From Erysipelotrichales bacterium (GTDB taxonomy: Bacteria; Bacillota_I; Bacilli_A; Erysipelotrichales; Erysipelotrichaceae): a stretch of DNA of 64,000 nt. The translations under genes were made by a program, and so were the position numbers. The notes under the pieces were generated by a model. The model ran no database searches, had not been told where the DNA came from, and saw only the letters and a program-made list of their open reading frames with translations. Positions 54,293 through 63,939 of the stretch are shown here, piece by piece. Location of the stretch: assembly GCA_910576855.1 (NCBI GenBank), contig CAJTJP010000007.1, positions 37,992 through 101,991 on the forward strand, in the 5' to 3' direction. Positions within the stretch are counted from its first letter, which is position 1. Every line of letters begins with the position of its first letter.

Positions 54293-56866
54293 TCAGCGCT
54301 CCTTTGCAACCCATTTACTGATTTCATTTACCAAAATGACACTGCAGGATAAGCCGAATACAAGTAACCATGAGGATAACGGAAGCGCAACTGTTTTTAA
54401 CAGCATTTGGAAAATCGGAAGCTGAGATACCATAATCTGAAGCAGAATACTGAATATGATCGTCAATATGAGCCATTTATTCTTTAATATTCCTACCTGT
54501 AATAAGGAATGAGTACGAGAGCGTAAATTTAAAGCATGGAACAGCTGTGATATTGATAAGACCATAAATGCCATTGTCTGCGCACATGCCACTGAGGTAT
54601 TGAGTCCGTAACGGAAGGCCACCAAGGTAATCGTACCGATCAGCATACCGTTTAAGACCGTAAAGATAAAGCCGCCGTGTCCGAATAAGCTTTCCTTCGC
54701 ATCGCGAGGCTTTTCCTCCATAATGAAGCGATCCTTGGGATCGACACCGAGTGCTAAAGCCGGAAATGCATCTGTGACAAGATTCACCCAAAGTATTTGA
54801 ATGGCGCTCAAGGTTGCGGCAACATTCGGCATTAATACGATTGCCAAAAACAAGGCCATAATTTCACCGAGATTACAGCTCAACAGATAGAGCACTGCCT
54901 TTTGAATATTCGCATAAATATTTCTGCCTTCCTCGACTGCCGTAACAATCGTCGCAAAATTATCATCCGCAAGAATCATATCACTTGCCTGCTTGCATAC
55001 ATCGGTACCGTTTTTACCCATCGCAATTCCGATATCGGCATTTTTTAAAGAAGGAGCGTCATTCACACCATCACCGCTCATCGCTACGACCTTATCATTA
55101 CGCTTAAAGGCCGCTACGATACGTACCTTATGTTCAGGAGTAACGCGCGCAAATACACGAATAGACCTCACCTTTTCACTTAGCTTTTCATCGCTTATTT
55201 CATCAAGCTCTTTGCCTGTCATTACCTGCTCCTCACCCTTGGCGATATTGAGCTGACGGGCAATCGCCAAAGCTGTGAGCGGATGATCACCGGTAATCAT
55301 TGCGACCTCGATTCCTGCCTTATGGCATGTCTCAATCGCTGTCCTTGCCTCTTCACGAGGCGGGTCGATCAAGCCCACAAGACCGATAAAGGTCATATCA
55401 TTCTCTATCGCTCCGAGATGCGGATCATTCATGCGTCGATATGCAAGTGCCAATACACGCAATGCTGAAGATGACATTTTTCTCGCTGCCTCTTGAATGC
55501 GATTTTTTTCATATGCCGTGAGCTTTACAAGCTGTGTTCCTGATTTCATATGCGAACAGCTGTCAAGTACACGCTCCAACGCGCCTTTGGTATAGGCATA
55601 ATACGTATTTTGGAATTGATGTACCGTCGTCATCTTTTTACGATTGCTGTCAAAGGGCAGTTCATTGATACGAACATAGCTCAGTTCTGTATCATTTTTA
55701 TCGATGCCGTTTTTCTGTGCATATTCCACAAGTGCCGTTTCCGTCGGCTCCCCAAGCATTTCTCTCCCTTGCACAACGGTATTATTACATAACACAAGCG
55801 CCTGCAGCATTTCTTTATCCGGATGATCAAAGCCGCCTGCATTCCAAGCAGAAACAACGTGCATTTTATTTTGCGTCAATGTTCCTGTTTTATCACTGCA
55901 GATCACACTGACCGAGCCTAGGGTTTCCACCGCATGAAGCTTACGCACGATTGCATTATTTTTCGACATCACTTGAACACCCATTGCCAAAACGATCGTA
56001 ACGACTGCCGGCAGTCCTTCGGGGATCGCAGCTACCGCCAATGAAATAGACAACAGCAGCATATCAAACAAGTTTCTGCCCTGTAATAAGGATACCGCAA
56101 ACATCGCAATACAAACACTTAAACAAATGATTCCCAAAACCTTGGATAAATGCGCCAAGCGAACCTGTAACGGCGTCATTTCCTCCTTTGATTCACTCAG
56201 CATGGCCGCAATCTTACCGACCTGAGAATCCATTCCGGTCCGCACTACAATACCTCTGGCTTTTCCGTATGTAACATAGGTAGACATAAAAACCATATTG
56301 CGCTGATCGGCAATCGGCATTTCCTCATGATACAGTAACTCCGCATCCTTTTCGACCGCTTCGCTTTCTCCGGTCAAGGTGCTTTCTTCAACCTTTAAGT
56401 TACGGCTCGCTAATAAGCGAATATCGGCGGGAATATATCGCCCGACCTCTAAATCAACGATATCTCCGACAACAAGCTGTGATGCCTCTACCTCTCTGAT
56501 ATAGCCGTTTCGAACGACAAAAGCCTTAGGTGATGCAAGTTTCTCAAGTGCATCGATTGCTTTTTCAGCCTTAAATTCCTGTATGACTCCGATTATCGCA
56601 TTCATCACAATTACGAACAGAATAATAAAAGAGTCAATCAATTCCTGCAGAAAGATGGAAATAAGTGCACCTGCTAATAAAATAACGACCATCGGGTCTT
56701 GAAACTGTTCCAAAAACATACCAAATAACGATTTCTTTTTTTGTTTCTTCAGTTCATTGGTTCCGTATTGATTTCTTCTTTTTCTGACCTCTTCATTACT
56801 TAACCCCTTATTCGGATCACTGCCTAATTCTTTCAATATTTCATAGGTATTTTTACGATAGCTCAT
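54293..56866 (-). CDS. P-type Ca2+-transporting ATPase
   Basis: 857 residues, P2 class. The N-terminal cation-ATPase domain is followed by actuator TGES (STLTGESEAV). M4 carries AAIPEGLPAVVTIV (PEGL, the Ca-site Glu), then phosphorylation loop CSDKTGTLTQNK, nucleotide domain KGALERVLD, and hinge MITGDHPLTA/GDGVNDAPSLK. M5-M6 has NLVTDAFPALALGVD. Expected to export Ca2+. ATG 56866 follows AGGAGGT. Stand-alone gene. In Bacillus a similar pump gene lies next to the rqcH homologue; here it is elsewhere. Confidence 0.94.
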   Translation of the reverse strand: MSYRKNTYEILKELGSDPNKGLSNEEVRKRRNQYGTNELKKQKKKSLFGMFLEQFQDPMVVILLAGALISIFLQELIDSFIILFVIVMNAIIGVIQEFKAEKAIDALEKLASPKAFVVRNGYIREVEASQLVVGDIVDLEVGRYIPADIRLLASRNLKVEESTLTGESEAVEKDAELLYHEEMPIADQRNMVFMSTYVTYGKARGIVVRTGMDSQVGKIAAMLSESKEEMTPLQVRLAHLSKVLGIICLSVCIAMFAVSLLQGRNLFDMLLLSISLAVAAIPEGLPAVVTIVLAMGVQVMSKNNAIVRKLHAVETLGSVSVICSDKTGTLTQNKMHVVSAWNAGGFDHPDKEMLQALVLCNNTVVQGREMLGEPTETALVEYAQKNGIDKNDTELSYVRINELPFDSNRKKMTTVHQFQNTYYAYTKGALERVLDSCSHMKSGTQLVKLTAYEKNRIQEAARKMSSSALRVLALAYRRMNDPHLGAIENDMTFIGLVGLIDPPREEARTAIETCHKAGIEVAMITGDHPLTALAIARQLNIAKGEEQVMTGKELDEISDEKLSEKVRSIRVFARVTPEHKVRIVAAFKRNDKVVAMSGDGVNDAPSLKNADIGIAMGKNGTDVCKQASDMILADDNFATIVTAVEEGRNIYANIQKAVLYLLSCNLGEIMALFLAIVLMPNVAATLSAIQILWVNLVTDAFPALALGVDPKDRFIMEEKPRDAKESLFGHGGFIFTVLNGMLIGTITLVAFRYGLNTSVACAQTMAFMVLSISQLFHALNLRSRTHSLLQVGILKNKWLILTIIFSILLQIMVSQLPIFQMLLKTVALPLSSWLLVFGLSCSVILVNEISKWVAKER

Positions 56867-56937
56867 AGACGTTACCTCCTTACATAACACCGTATGTAGC
56901 CGTAATTTATCCTATGTCATTTTCGACAAAAGCGCAC

Positions 56938-56964
56938 AATAAAAGCACATGATTTCATGTGCTA
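56938..56964 (-). terminator. Terminator of the ftsAZ unit
   Basis: AGCACATG pairs perfectly with CATGTGCT around AAAT on the minus strand, followed by TTTATT; it overlaps the stop of the gene behind ftsZ. Confidence 0.8.
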
Positions 56965-57411
56965 ATTGTAATGATTCGTTTTCTTATGTAAATGCAGAAT
57001 ATCATGCAGTAACTCACCTAATTCATTTTCTAAGGAATCAGGATTAAAATTATCATGAGTTAAAAACATTTCAAAGTAAACACGCTGATATTGCTTATAC
57101 GTACTGTTGCCGTATAGCGCACTGCCGCTGTAAGGATACAGAATCGTACCGTCCTTGATATAAAAGGCTGTCGGTGTCAATATCCCCTGAAAGCTGCCCC
57201 AGTCAATAACAGCAGGACTTTCAATCAATGAAATGTCACGCTTTCGGCACTGCTCAAGAAAAGCAGCTTCTTCCTTGTTTCTTTTATCAGGCATTGAAAG
57301 CAGAATATGAGAAATATGCTCACGCTCACAGAAAGAAAACATGCGATGCTTCATCGTTTCTAAAAACGGAGAGCTTTTAAGATAGGTATCATCAATATAG
57401 ATAAACTTCAT
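56962..57411 (-). CDS. Unknown 149-residue protein coupled to ftsZ
   Basis: I do not recognise this protein. It is soluble, without spans or signal. A thioredoxin-fold-like layout is conceivable (LKSSPFLETMKHRMFSFCERE... ILLSMPDKRN... GILTPTAFYIKDGTILYPYSG, with the TPTAF-IKDG run reminiscent of a cis-Pro turn), but no CxxC is present. The end is His-rich (HDILHLHKKTNHYN). It starts 2 bases after the ftsZ stop and is followed by a terminator, so it is the last gene of an ftsA-ftsZ-x transcript and is likely translated with ftsZ. A division or redox role is only a guess. Confidence 0.75.
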   Translation of the reverse strand: MKFIYIDDTYLKSSPFLETMKHRMFSFCEREHISHILLSMPDKRNKEEAAFLEQCRKRDISLIESPAVIDWGSFQGILTPTAFYIKDGTILYPYSGSALYGNSTYKQYQRVYFEMFLTHDNFNPDSLENELGELLHDILHLHKKTNHYN

Positions 57412-57413
57412 GA

Positions 57414-58529
57414 TTAGCGCTTAAAGAAACGCGGAATTGTTCCTTCATCCTCGTCATCTTCAATGATCGGTTCCTGATAGCGTGGTGCCTCAACCTGCTT
57501 AGGTGCAGTTACAGGCTTAGTCTGCGGCTGAGCGAAATTGGCGGTCGCATTTGCCTTCGGTACTGCCTTGATAATATTATCCTTCGGTTGATCGAAACCG
57601 GTCGCAATTACTGTTACGATAATGGAATCGCCCAGCTTTTCATTGATCGCCACACCGAAAATTGCATCGATATCGTTTCCTGCAGCTTCTCTTACTAATG
57701 CCATAGCGTCCTCAGCATCAAATAAGGTGATACTTTCTCCGCCGGTGATGTTTACGATCGCATTGCGTGCTCCGGTAATTTGAGCTTCCAACAACGGTGA
57801 TTGGATTGCTTTCTCAGCGGCAGCGCGCGCTTTGTCTTCACCCTCTGCCATACCGATACCGATCAAGGCACTGCCCTGATTTTCCATGATCGTTTTTACA
57901 TCGGCAAAGTCCAAGTTGATCAGCGCAGGAACGGCAATCAAATCGGTAATTGTCTGTACACCCTGACGAAGTACATTATCTGCCGCTTGGAATGCTTCTA
58001 CCAACGGCTTTCTGCCGATTACCTCAATCAGGTTATTGTTAGAAACAATGATCATTGAATCTACATATTCACGCAGTTCCGCAAAACCGCTGTCTGCGCT
58101 CAATAAACGTTTTTTACCCTCAAAGCTAAACGGCTTAGTGACGATCGCAACTGTCAATGCGCCTTCCTCTTTCGCAATTTTCGCAAATAAAGGAGCTGCA
58201 CCGGTTCCGGTTCCGCCGCCTAATCCTGCAGTGATAAATACCATATCGCTGCCCTTGATTGCTTCTCTGATTTCGCTTTCATTTTCCTGTGCGGCACGGC
58301 GCCCTACCTCAGGATCTGCACCTGCCCCAAGACCTTTGGTTATTTCTCTGCCTAATATGATTTTATTCTCAACGGGAGATTGATTCAATACCTGAAGATC
58401 GGTGTTTGCCACATAGAATTCAACACCCTTAACGCCTTCGGAAACCATGCGATTTACTGCATTACAGCCACCGCCGCCGATACCGAATACTTTAATTTTT
58501 GCCACCTGTTCAAATTGTAAATCACTCAT
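57414..58529 (-). CDS. ftsZ: Cell division protein FtsZ
   Basis: 371-residue tubulin-like GTPase that forms the Z ring. GTP signature GLGGGTGTGAAP at about 103-114, T7 loop with NLDFADVKTIM, then a variable linker rich in Pro/Gln/Lys. The conserved C-terminal peptide GTIPRFFKR docks FtsA and other partners. Located 25 bases after ftsA. Confidence 0.97.
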   Translation of the reverse strand: MSDLQFEQVAKIKVFGIGGGGCNAVNRMVSEGVKGVEFYVANTDLQVLNQSPVENKIILGREITKGLGAGADPEVGRRAAQENESEIREAIKGSDMVFITAGLGGGTGTGAAPLFAKIAKEEGALTVAIVTKPFSFEGKKRLLSADSGFAELREYVDSMIIVSNNNLIEVIGRKPLVEAFQAADNVLRQGVQTITDLIAVPALINLDFADVKTIMENQGSALIGIGMAEGEDKARAAAEKAIQSPLLEAQITGARNAIVNITGGESITLFDAEDAMALVREAAGNDIDAIFGVAINEKLGDSIIVTVIATGFDQPKDNIIKAVPKANATANFAQPQTKPVTAPKQVEAPRYQEPIIEDDEDEGTIPRFFKR

Positions 58530-58554
58530 ATTTACTCTTTCCTCGCTCTCTTAT

Positions 58555-59808
58555 TTATTTGTCGCTCAGCAACATACTCTTTAGTTTTTTGGTAAAGCCG
58601 CTTTCATCATCAACTGTCGGCTTATTGACGCCTTCAACAGCCTTTTCCACATCACGTTGATCACAGCTTGTTCGCTCGTCCTTGCGTACCGCCAGCTGCG
58701 ATTTCCAACTGTAGAATAAACCAAGACAAGTAACCAGTCCGCAATCGCGTGCACCAATGGTCTGCGGAACATATACCTGCGATTGTGCGTTCAGCTCCTT
58801 TGCCAATGTTTCGATCTGTTGAATCTCTAAGCCCTCCCCGGTCAAAATATAGCGAACATTGCCGCTGTCGATTATCGGCTGACATGTTTCGTTGATCATT
58901 TGTATCCACTCATTGATCGGATCGATAACGCATTTATAAACATCACGCTCACTGATTTGGCGAGAGGTACCGGCTTCAGACCATATATACACGGTCGCAT
59001 CACCGACCTCTTTTTCCTCCAATGCACAGGTGTTTTGAATTAAACGGAAACCGACATCAAGCGGCAGGTTATACTTATCCTTTAACGGTGACAGCCAATC
59101 ACCGTAACCGCCCTCTAAAACCTCACAGTTTACAAGTTTACCATGCGTAAATAAAGAAAGTGTTGTATTTTGTCGCTCCAAATCAATTAAGACCACATAT
59201 TTATCCACTGTTTGTTCAAAGATTGCTGCTTCCTCTGCAATCGCATAGGAATCTAAACAGATATCGATAATCTCAAGTCCCGATTTCTCTGCGCATCTTG
59301 CATAGGAATAAACAATATCTTTATTTGCATAAAGCAAATCGATATTCATCGTCAAGACATCACAAACTTCATTTAACGGCATTTTCCTTGAAGTAATACC
59401 ATTTGTTATGTATTTGATGCAGCCGATATTTACAAGCTCCAGATCTTCATCCGGCTTATATGAAATTGCTTCATTGATACCGCTTTGGATATGTGATAAG
59501 CGTACACGCTTACTTCCGTCCTCAACAAAGACATTCACCTTTTTATTAAAGCGAGTGACGTCAATTGACGGTATTGCCAATAAAACACGTTCTATTTTAT
59601 AGCCTAATACGGTAGAGGCATTTTGAACTGCTTTCATCACTGCACCTACGATATTTTGCTCATCCACAACGACCTTATTGGTAATTCCGGTTGTTTTTAC
59701 TCGCTCAACACGTAATATATTAAATCTCGTTTCATGAAATTCACCGACAACAAGTCGTACTTCATGATCCGCAATTTCAAGTGCAGCGAATATTTGTTTG
59801 CGCTTCAT
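58555..59808 (-). CDS. ftsA: Cell division protein FtsA (divergent)
   Basis: 417 residues of the actin-like FtsA family. N-terminal ALEIADHEVRLVVGE phosphate-1 region, SHS2 (1C) domain (about 85-165), phosphate-2 VLIDLERQNTTLSLF and adenosine region LTGEGLEIQQIETLAKEL. The usual DxG(G) of phosphate 2 reads DLERQ, and the C-terminal helix (TKKLKSMLLSDK) is a basic amphipathic membrane-targeting candidate. It tethers FtsZ to the membrane. The sequence is more divergent than FtsZ, but gene order supports the call. No ftsQ/div genes precede it in the window. Confidence 0.88.
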   Translation of the reverse strand: MKRKQIFAALEIADHEVRLVVGEFHETRFNILRVERVKTTGITNKVVVDEQNIVGAVMKAVQNASTVLGYKIERVLLAIPSIDVTRFNKKVNVFVEDGSKRVRLSHIQSGINEAISYKPDEDLELVNIGCIKYITNGITSRKMPLNEVCDVLTMNIDLLYANKDIVYSYARCAEKSGLEIIDICLDSYAIAEEAAIFEQTVDKYVVLIDLERQNTTLSLFTHGKLVNCEVLEGGYGDWLSPLKDKYNLPLDVGFRLIQNTCALEEKEVGDATVYIWSEAGTSRQISERDVYKCVIDPINEWIQMINETCQPIIDSGNVRYILTGEGLEIQQIETLAKELNAQSQVYVPQTIGARDCGLVTCLGLFYSWKSQLAVRKDERTSCDQRDVEKAVEGVNKPTVDDESGFTKKLKSMLLSDK

Positions 59809-59846
59809 AAGGTATTAACCCCCTTACATCACTTTTTATCTATATA

Positions 59847-59855
59847 ATAATACCA
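59847..59855 (-). promoter_or_regulatory. ftsA promoter (extended -10)
   Basis: Minus strand TGGTATTAT; a T-rich -35 region lies 17 bases upstream. About 35 bases of leader. Confidence 0.45.
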
Positions 59856-59949
59856 TAATTTACAGAGTTTAAAAACACCTAAATAAAAAAAGAAAGCTTT
59901 TTTTTATATTTTCTTTCATCAACTGAGATTGCAAAGCCCGTATAATGAA

Positions 59950-59979
59950 AAAAAGGTAATCATTTTTAGGGATTACCTG
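59950..59979 (-). terminator. Terminator of the dockerin/cadherin-like pair
   Basis: AGGTAATC pairs perfectly with GATTACCT on the minus strand, followed by six or more T; it overlaps the stop of the 508-residue gene. Confidence 0.88.
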
Positions 59980-61499
59980 TTACGCAAATCATCAATTTCT
60001 TCAAACAAATGCTGTTCATCATCATACGGCTTCATATGAATCGTATGTGTTTCCTCAGGCATCGTTTCATATTTCCATGAATCAAACGGCTCTATTTCTT
60101 CCTCATAACCTTCGTGTTTCTTATTGAGGGAGGGTTTATTCTTTACTGCGGGTTCGATTCTTACTCGATTCTTTTTTCTTTTACGCAGTGAAACGATCAA
60201 CAGCAACAATAAGGTCAGTACATTTGTTCCGGCTAATGCAAGCAATACGATCATTCTCAGTTTCATATCCTCGTTGAGCTTATCATAGGTCGCTTGTGTG
60301 ACCGCTGCCTGATTGCTGTAAAGCTGCAGCGAGTTTTCACTTTTTTCGTAAAGATAATAGTGCATTTTCCCCTTATCATCCATTAAGTATAAGAGTACGT
60401 AATTTTCAAAGTCCGGTTCCTCATAGATCCAACCGTTGAACTTTAAGGAATCTACCTCTACCTCTTGAAAACGCATGCCGATGCGTGTTTGTAATTCTTT
60501 CGGCACATCAATAATCGCAACCTGACGTCCTAATAAAGCAATTGGCTTATAGACAGAAGTAACCATTTTACTTGTATCATCGTATAAATAGAAATTCTTT
60601 TCGTTTTTATCGTCGATCATATATAGGATGGTTAAATTTGCAAGATTACTGTGCCATGCCTCGACATTTTTTCCTTCTAAGGAAACCATTGTTTTTTCAA
60701 AGGTGGCAGGGATCTGTGCATCATCACTGTTTTTTACAACTCCTAAATTTTTACCGTTGTAATTGACGAATACATCCGGTGATTCATCGACCATCGCTTT
60801 GATTACATATTTTTTTACCGTACCGTCCTCTGCGGTAACTGTAATTGTGATTTCATTGTTTCCCGGCTTCAAAGCTGTTTCACCGTCACCGCTTACAGTT
60901 GCCTTGCTGTCTTTGGCTTTCGCGGTTACATTCAATGATGTTACGTCCTTTTCAAGCATTACGGTATAATTTGTTTTACCGCTTGAAAATTCCGGTGAAA
61001 GCTCGCCCTTGGATATGCTCAGTTCTTCTAGCTCCGCATTGCTTGATTTCGGTTCCTCTTGCTCATTCGTTACCGGTGTTTCATAATCAGGAATGTTATA
61101 ACTCGGTGTATTGTCGCCACCCGAAGTATTACCGCCGGTATTATCGGAAGGTTTAGAGGGCTTCACCACACTGACGCTCTTCCTGCCCAAGGTTACACCG
61201 CTTGCATCCTTCATTGCGGCAACATCAGTTGCATCTACAGTTACAAAGGTTATTGTAGCAGTGCCTGATGAGCCTGCTTTGGCCTTTGCCGATAATGTTT
61301 TACCGCGATCGCACCAGTTATCACCGCTGATCAATGTTGCATTCGATGTGGTAACCTTAACACTTCCTTCAATATTTCCACAGGTCGCCGTAGCGGTAAA
61401 TGTAGCACCCGGTGCAACACTGGCCGCCTTAATCGTTAAAGTCGTAAGCAAAAACAATCCTATTGAAACAATGCTTAATTGATTCAATCGTTTTTTCAT
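59973..61499 (-). CDS. Membrane-anchored surface protein with Ig-like and cadherin-like domains
   Basis: 508 residues. Signal peptide (about 1-25, cut near IKA-ASVAP). A first beta-rich module (26-112) carries Cys40 and Cys63, which could form a disulfide. A Gly/Asn/Ser linker follows, then a cadherin-like beta-sandwich (about 153-235, NAELEELSISKGELSPEF...GDGETALKPGNNEITI). A middle region with two similar halves comes next (LTILYMIDDKNEKNFYLYDD / VLLYLMDDKGKMHYYLYEK). One C-terminal span (about 415-440) and a basic, then acidic cytoplasmic tail complete it. It follows the dockerin-bearing enzyme by 15 bases, so the two are co-expressed. It is a candidate wall/membrane receptor; partner unproven. 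Confidence 0.82.
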   Translation of the reverse strand: MKKRLNQLSIVSIGLFLLTTLTIKAASVAPGATFTATATCGNIEGSVKVTTSNATLISGDNWCDRGKTLSAKAKAGSSGTATITFVTVDATDVAAMKDASGVTLGRKSVSVVKPSKPSDNTGGNTSGGDNTPSYNIPDYETPVTNEQEEPKSSNAELEELSISKGELSPEFSSGKTNYTVMLEKDVTSLNVTAKAKDSKATVSGDGETALKPGNNEITITVTAEDGTVKKYVIKAMVDESPDVFVNYNGKNLGVVKNSDDAQIPATFEKTMVSLEGKNVEAWHSNLANLTILYMIDDKNEKNFYLYDDTSKMVTSVYKPIALLGRQVAIIDVPKELQTRIGMRFQEVEVDSLKFNGWIYEEPDFENYVLLYLMDDKGKMHYYLYEKSENSLQLYSNQAAVTQATYDKLNEDMKLRMIVLLALAGTNVLTLLLLLIVSLRKRKKNRVRIEPAVKNKPSLNKKHEGYEEEIEPFDSWKYETMPEETHTIHMKPYDDEQHLFEEIDDLRNR

Positions 61500-61514
61500 T
61501 TGCTGATTTCCTTT

Positions 61515-63410
61515 CTATTTTAATAATTGTATGCCTAAAATATGATTTTTAATCATTACATAATCCATTGAGGATATTTTGCCGTCCTTATTTACATCAG
61601 CTGCTTTTGCGCCCTTTCCTGATAAGGAGCTTATTTTCAAAATGTGATTCTTGATCATTACATAGTCCATTGAAGTAATTTTGTTATCCCCATTCACATC
61701 ACCGAGCTTATATGTTTCCTCAGGCTTGGTCGTATTGTTGTTATCATTGTCGCTATCGTTGTTGCTTCCGTTATTATACGGAAGTACATTTACATATTCA
61801 CTTGAAACATAGCCATACATTTTATCATAATCATACACATACGTTCCCTGTGTACTTGCAGTTCGATCTGCATTTAATGTTGGGTCACTTTGAATCTTAT
61901 ACCAAACATTATTGTTGTTAACGCTTTGACCGGTTACCTTGCTCTTAATCAATACAGGGAAGTTACCGATATTCTTTGTGCTGTATAAGGCGGCAGAGGA
62001 TGTCTTGGCATCCTTTCTCACCTGCAGATTCGTCATTTTTTCGACGATTCCGATTTGATACTTTCCGTAATCCTTATTGCTGTTTTTCTGCGAAATGATA
62101 TTTGCGATTGCCGCTGCCTTTTCACCCCAGTAAGGATCGGATGCGTACTTCACATTCATACCACTGCCCTTATCACCCAAATGCCCGCCGTAATAACGTC
62201 CCCCGACATCTTTTGGATCTAAATAACCGTCGGACACATAATCGCGCGCATGATGTTCCACGCTGTCTGCCGGTGAATTGTACTTACTGGCATTTCCTCC
62301 GGGATTAAAGTCAGTCGCATTATGCCCGAATATATTGTTTTTTTCGTTCGCAATATTACTTGTGCCCCAAGCAGATTCATTGACCGCAACGCCGTACATC
62401 AGCAGTGCATTGGCACCGTATTTATTCTGATTACTAATAAAAGCCGAGCCCAGTCCTAACATTTTACTGCCGAAATCAACTACACTTTTCGTATGTGCAT
62501 CTAATTGCTGAGCCGTAAAGCTTGTTTTACTGCGATGAGATAAATATTGAAAATAATTATAATAAGGTTTTTTAGGATTGATCGAATGTGCATACGTATC
62601 ATTCTTATAATCGTCAATCATCTTTTCATAGGAAGTATAAAAATAATGACCGTCAAAGCTGAAATATACAACATTAGATTTCATATAGTCCTGCTTCACA
62701 CCGACATTGATCGTGCTCGTATAATACGGTGAGGTTACATCTGCATGAATATAATGCAGCAAAAGTCCGTTTTCTACACGATAGAATCCTACATAGGCAT
62801 CATCGAAATCACGTACAATGACATCACTGGAGCTGACGCATCCCTCAACTCCTGCCATACGGAATTTGATTTTACTCTTGTCCGTTGTACAATAGCCTAA
62901 AAAAGCCGCATCTGCACCGGTAGTCCCGTTAATATATCCATTATAACCTGTTAAAGTTTCCGTATAATGCGTATTCTGTGAAGACGGCTTAGTGCGAAAA
63001 TCAACAACGCCGTATTTAATCTTAGAATAATCGGTTTTCGGCTGAACCTCAACGCTGCCTGAAGTTCTCAGCTTCCTGCGTCTTTGTACGACTGCCTGAG
63101 CCTCCTCATAGCTGTCAAAGGAAGCAATCGTCGTTTCATCATTGCCTAATGTTAAAACAACATCGAAAGAATCTGCATTCTCGATTTTTTCTTGTTCTAT
63201 CGCTTGAGGATCAACCTCAGGCAACTTAATCATCGTGATATTTCCGTCACTGTCCATAGCCGGATATTCATAATATTCCCCGTCACTGTTTAGTGAATCG
63301 TTTTCCGTATTTGATTGAAATCCTTCGAGCTCACTTGCATGTACTGCAACCGAAGCTCCCATACCTAAACACAAAGTAAGGAATAACAATAATATTTTTT
63401 TCATTTTCAT
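61515..63410 (-). CDS. Secreted glucosaminidase (GH73-like) with SH3 and dockerin domains
   Basis: 631 residues. Signal peptide at about 1-26 (ends VHASE). An N-terminal region is followed by a GH73-type beta-N-acetylglucosaminidase domain (about 300-445) with the catalytic-Glu segment AVNESAWGTSNIANEKNNIFGH. A bacterial SH3-like domain (about 455-545, MTNLQVRKDAKTSSAAL) and an Asn/Asp linker come next. A type I dockerin ends the protein, with two Ca-binding repeats, GDVNGDNKITSMDYVMIKNHI (569-589) and ADVNKDGKISSMDYVMIKNHI (605-625). It likely cleaves peptidoglycan at the surface, held by a cohesin-like partner. First gene of a two-gene operon with its own promoter. Confidence 0.9.
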   Translation of the reverse strand: MKMKKILLLFLTLCLGMGASVAVHASELEGFQSNTENDSLNSDGEYYEYPAMDSDGNITMIKLPEVDPQAIEQEKIENADSFDVVLTLGNDETTIASFDSYEEAQAVVQRRRKLRTSGSVEVQPKTDYSKIKYGVVDFRTKPSSQNTHYTETLTGYNGYINGTTGADAAFLGYCTTDKSKIKFRMAGVEGCVSSSDVIVRDFDDAYVGFYRVENGLLLHYIHADVTSPYYTSTINVGVKQDYMKSNVVYFSFDGHYFYTSYEKMIDDYKNDTYAHSINPKKPYYNYFQYLSHRSKTSFTAQQLDAHTKSVVDFGSKMLGLGSAFISNQNKYGANALLMYGVAVNESAWGTSNIANEKNNIFGHNATDFNPGGNASKYNSPADSVEHHARDYVSDGYLDPKDVGGRYYGGHLGDKGSGMNVKYASDPYWGEKAAAIANIISQKNSNKDYGKYQIGIVEKMTNLQVRKDAKTSSAALYSTKNIGNFPVLIKSKVTGQSVNNNNVWYKIQSDPTLNADRTASTQGTYVYDYDKMYGYVSSEYVNVLPYNNGSNNDSDNDNNNTTKPEETYKLGDVNGDNKITSMDYVMIKNHILKISSLSGKGAKAADVNKDGKISSMDYVMIKNHILGIQLLK

Positions 63411-63452
63411 AGCGATCCCTCTTATCTTTATTTCTTTTCAGATACATATATC

Positions 63453-63481
63453 ATTATAACCCACATTATCGAAAAATGCAA
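63453..63481 (-). promoter_or_regulatory. Promoter of the dockerin-enzyme operon
   Basis: Minus strand TTGCAT (63476-63481), 17 bases, perfect TATAAT (63453-63458), 42 bases before the ATG. Confidence 0.65.
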
Positions 63482-63829
63482 TTTATAATAGTCATTCCCA
63501 GTATTTACATTTTGCTTATTTTATGCGCGATAGTATACATTCTATTTCAACCGTAAAAAAATACAGGGATTCATTTTAAACGAAAGCTGATAATCACTTA
63601 TTAAGCAATGTTATTGAAATCACGGCAATGCTTAATATATCGAATAAAATAAGCCTGCTTCTACCACAGTATATGCTGATGTAAACAGCCTTGTATATCA
63701 GTAAATTCTGTTTTTTATTATCTTGGTAAAGATGATGTTGCGAATTCAAATCATATCCAACAAAGTCCCGTTGTCGAGTTTATATTAGGCGGGAGTTTAA
63801 CACATGAAAAAACAATGAACAATCACTAC
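63482..63829. other. Intergenic stretch with no recognised gene
   Basis: About 350 AT-rich bases between the dockerin-enzyme promoter and the insertion element. No supported ORF or RNA is seen. The left end of the insertion sequence should lie in the right part, but I could not pick out its terminal repeat without the other end. Confidence 0.4.
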
Positions 63830-63855
63830 ATCCTTTAAATTAAGGATTTTTTATT
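63830..63855 (+). terminator. Terminator upstream of the transposase
   Basis: ATCCTT-TAAATT-AAGGAT with TTTTTT following. It lies upstream of the transposase promoter and would block transcription entering the element from outside. Confidence 0.7.
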
Positions 63856-63907
63856 ATATTTTTTGTCAAATTTATTGTGTTTTTATATCGTATATTCTCG
63901 TATGTTG

Positions 63908-63916
63908 TGTTATAAT
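63908..63916 (+). promoter_or_regulatory. Transposase promoter (extended -10)
   Basis: TGTTATAAT with extended TG; TAGGAGG ribosome site follows before ATG 63940. Confidence 0.5.
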
Positions 63917-63939
63917 AGTATTGTTAGGAGGTTTTCTTT

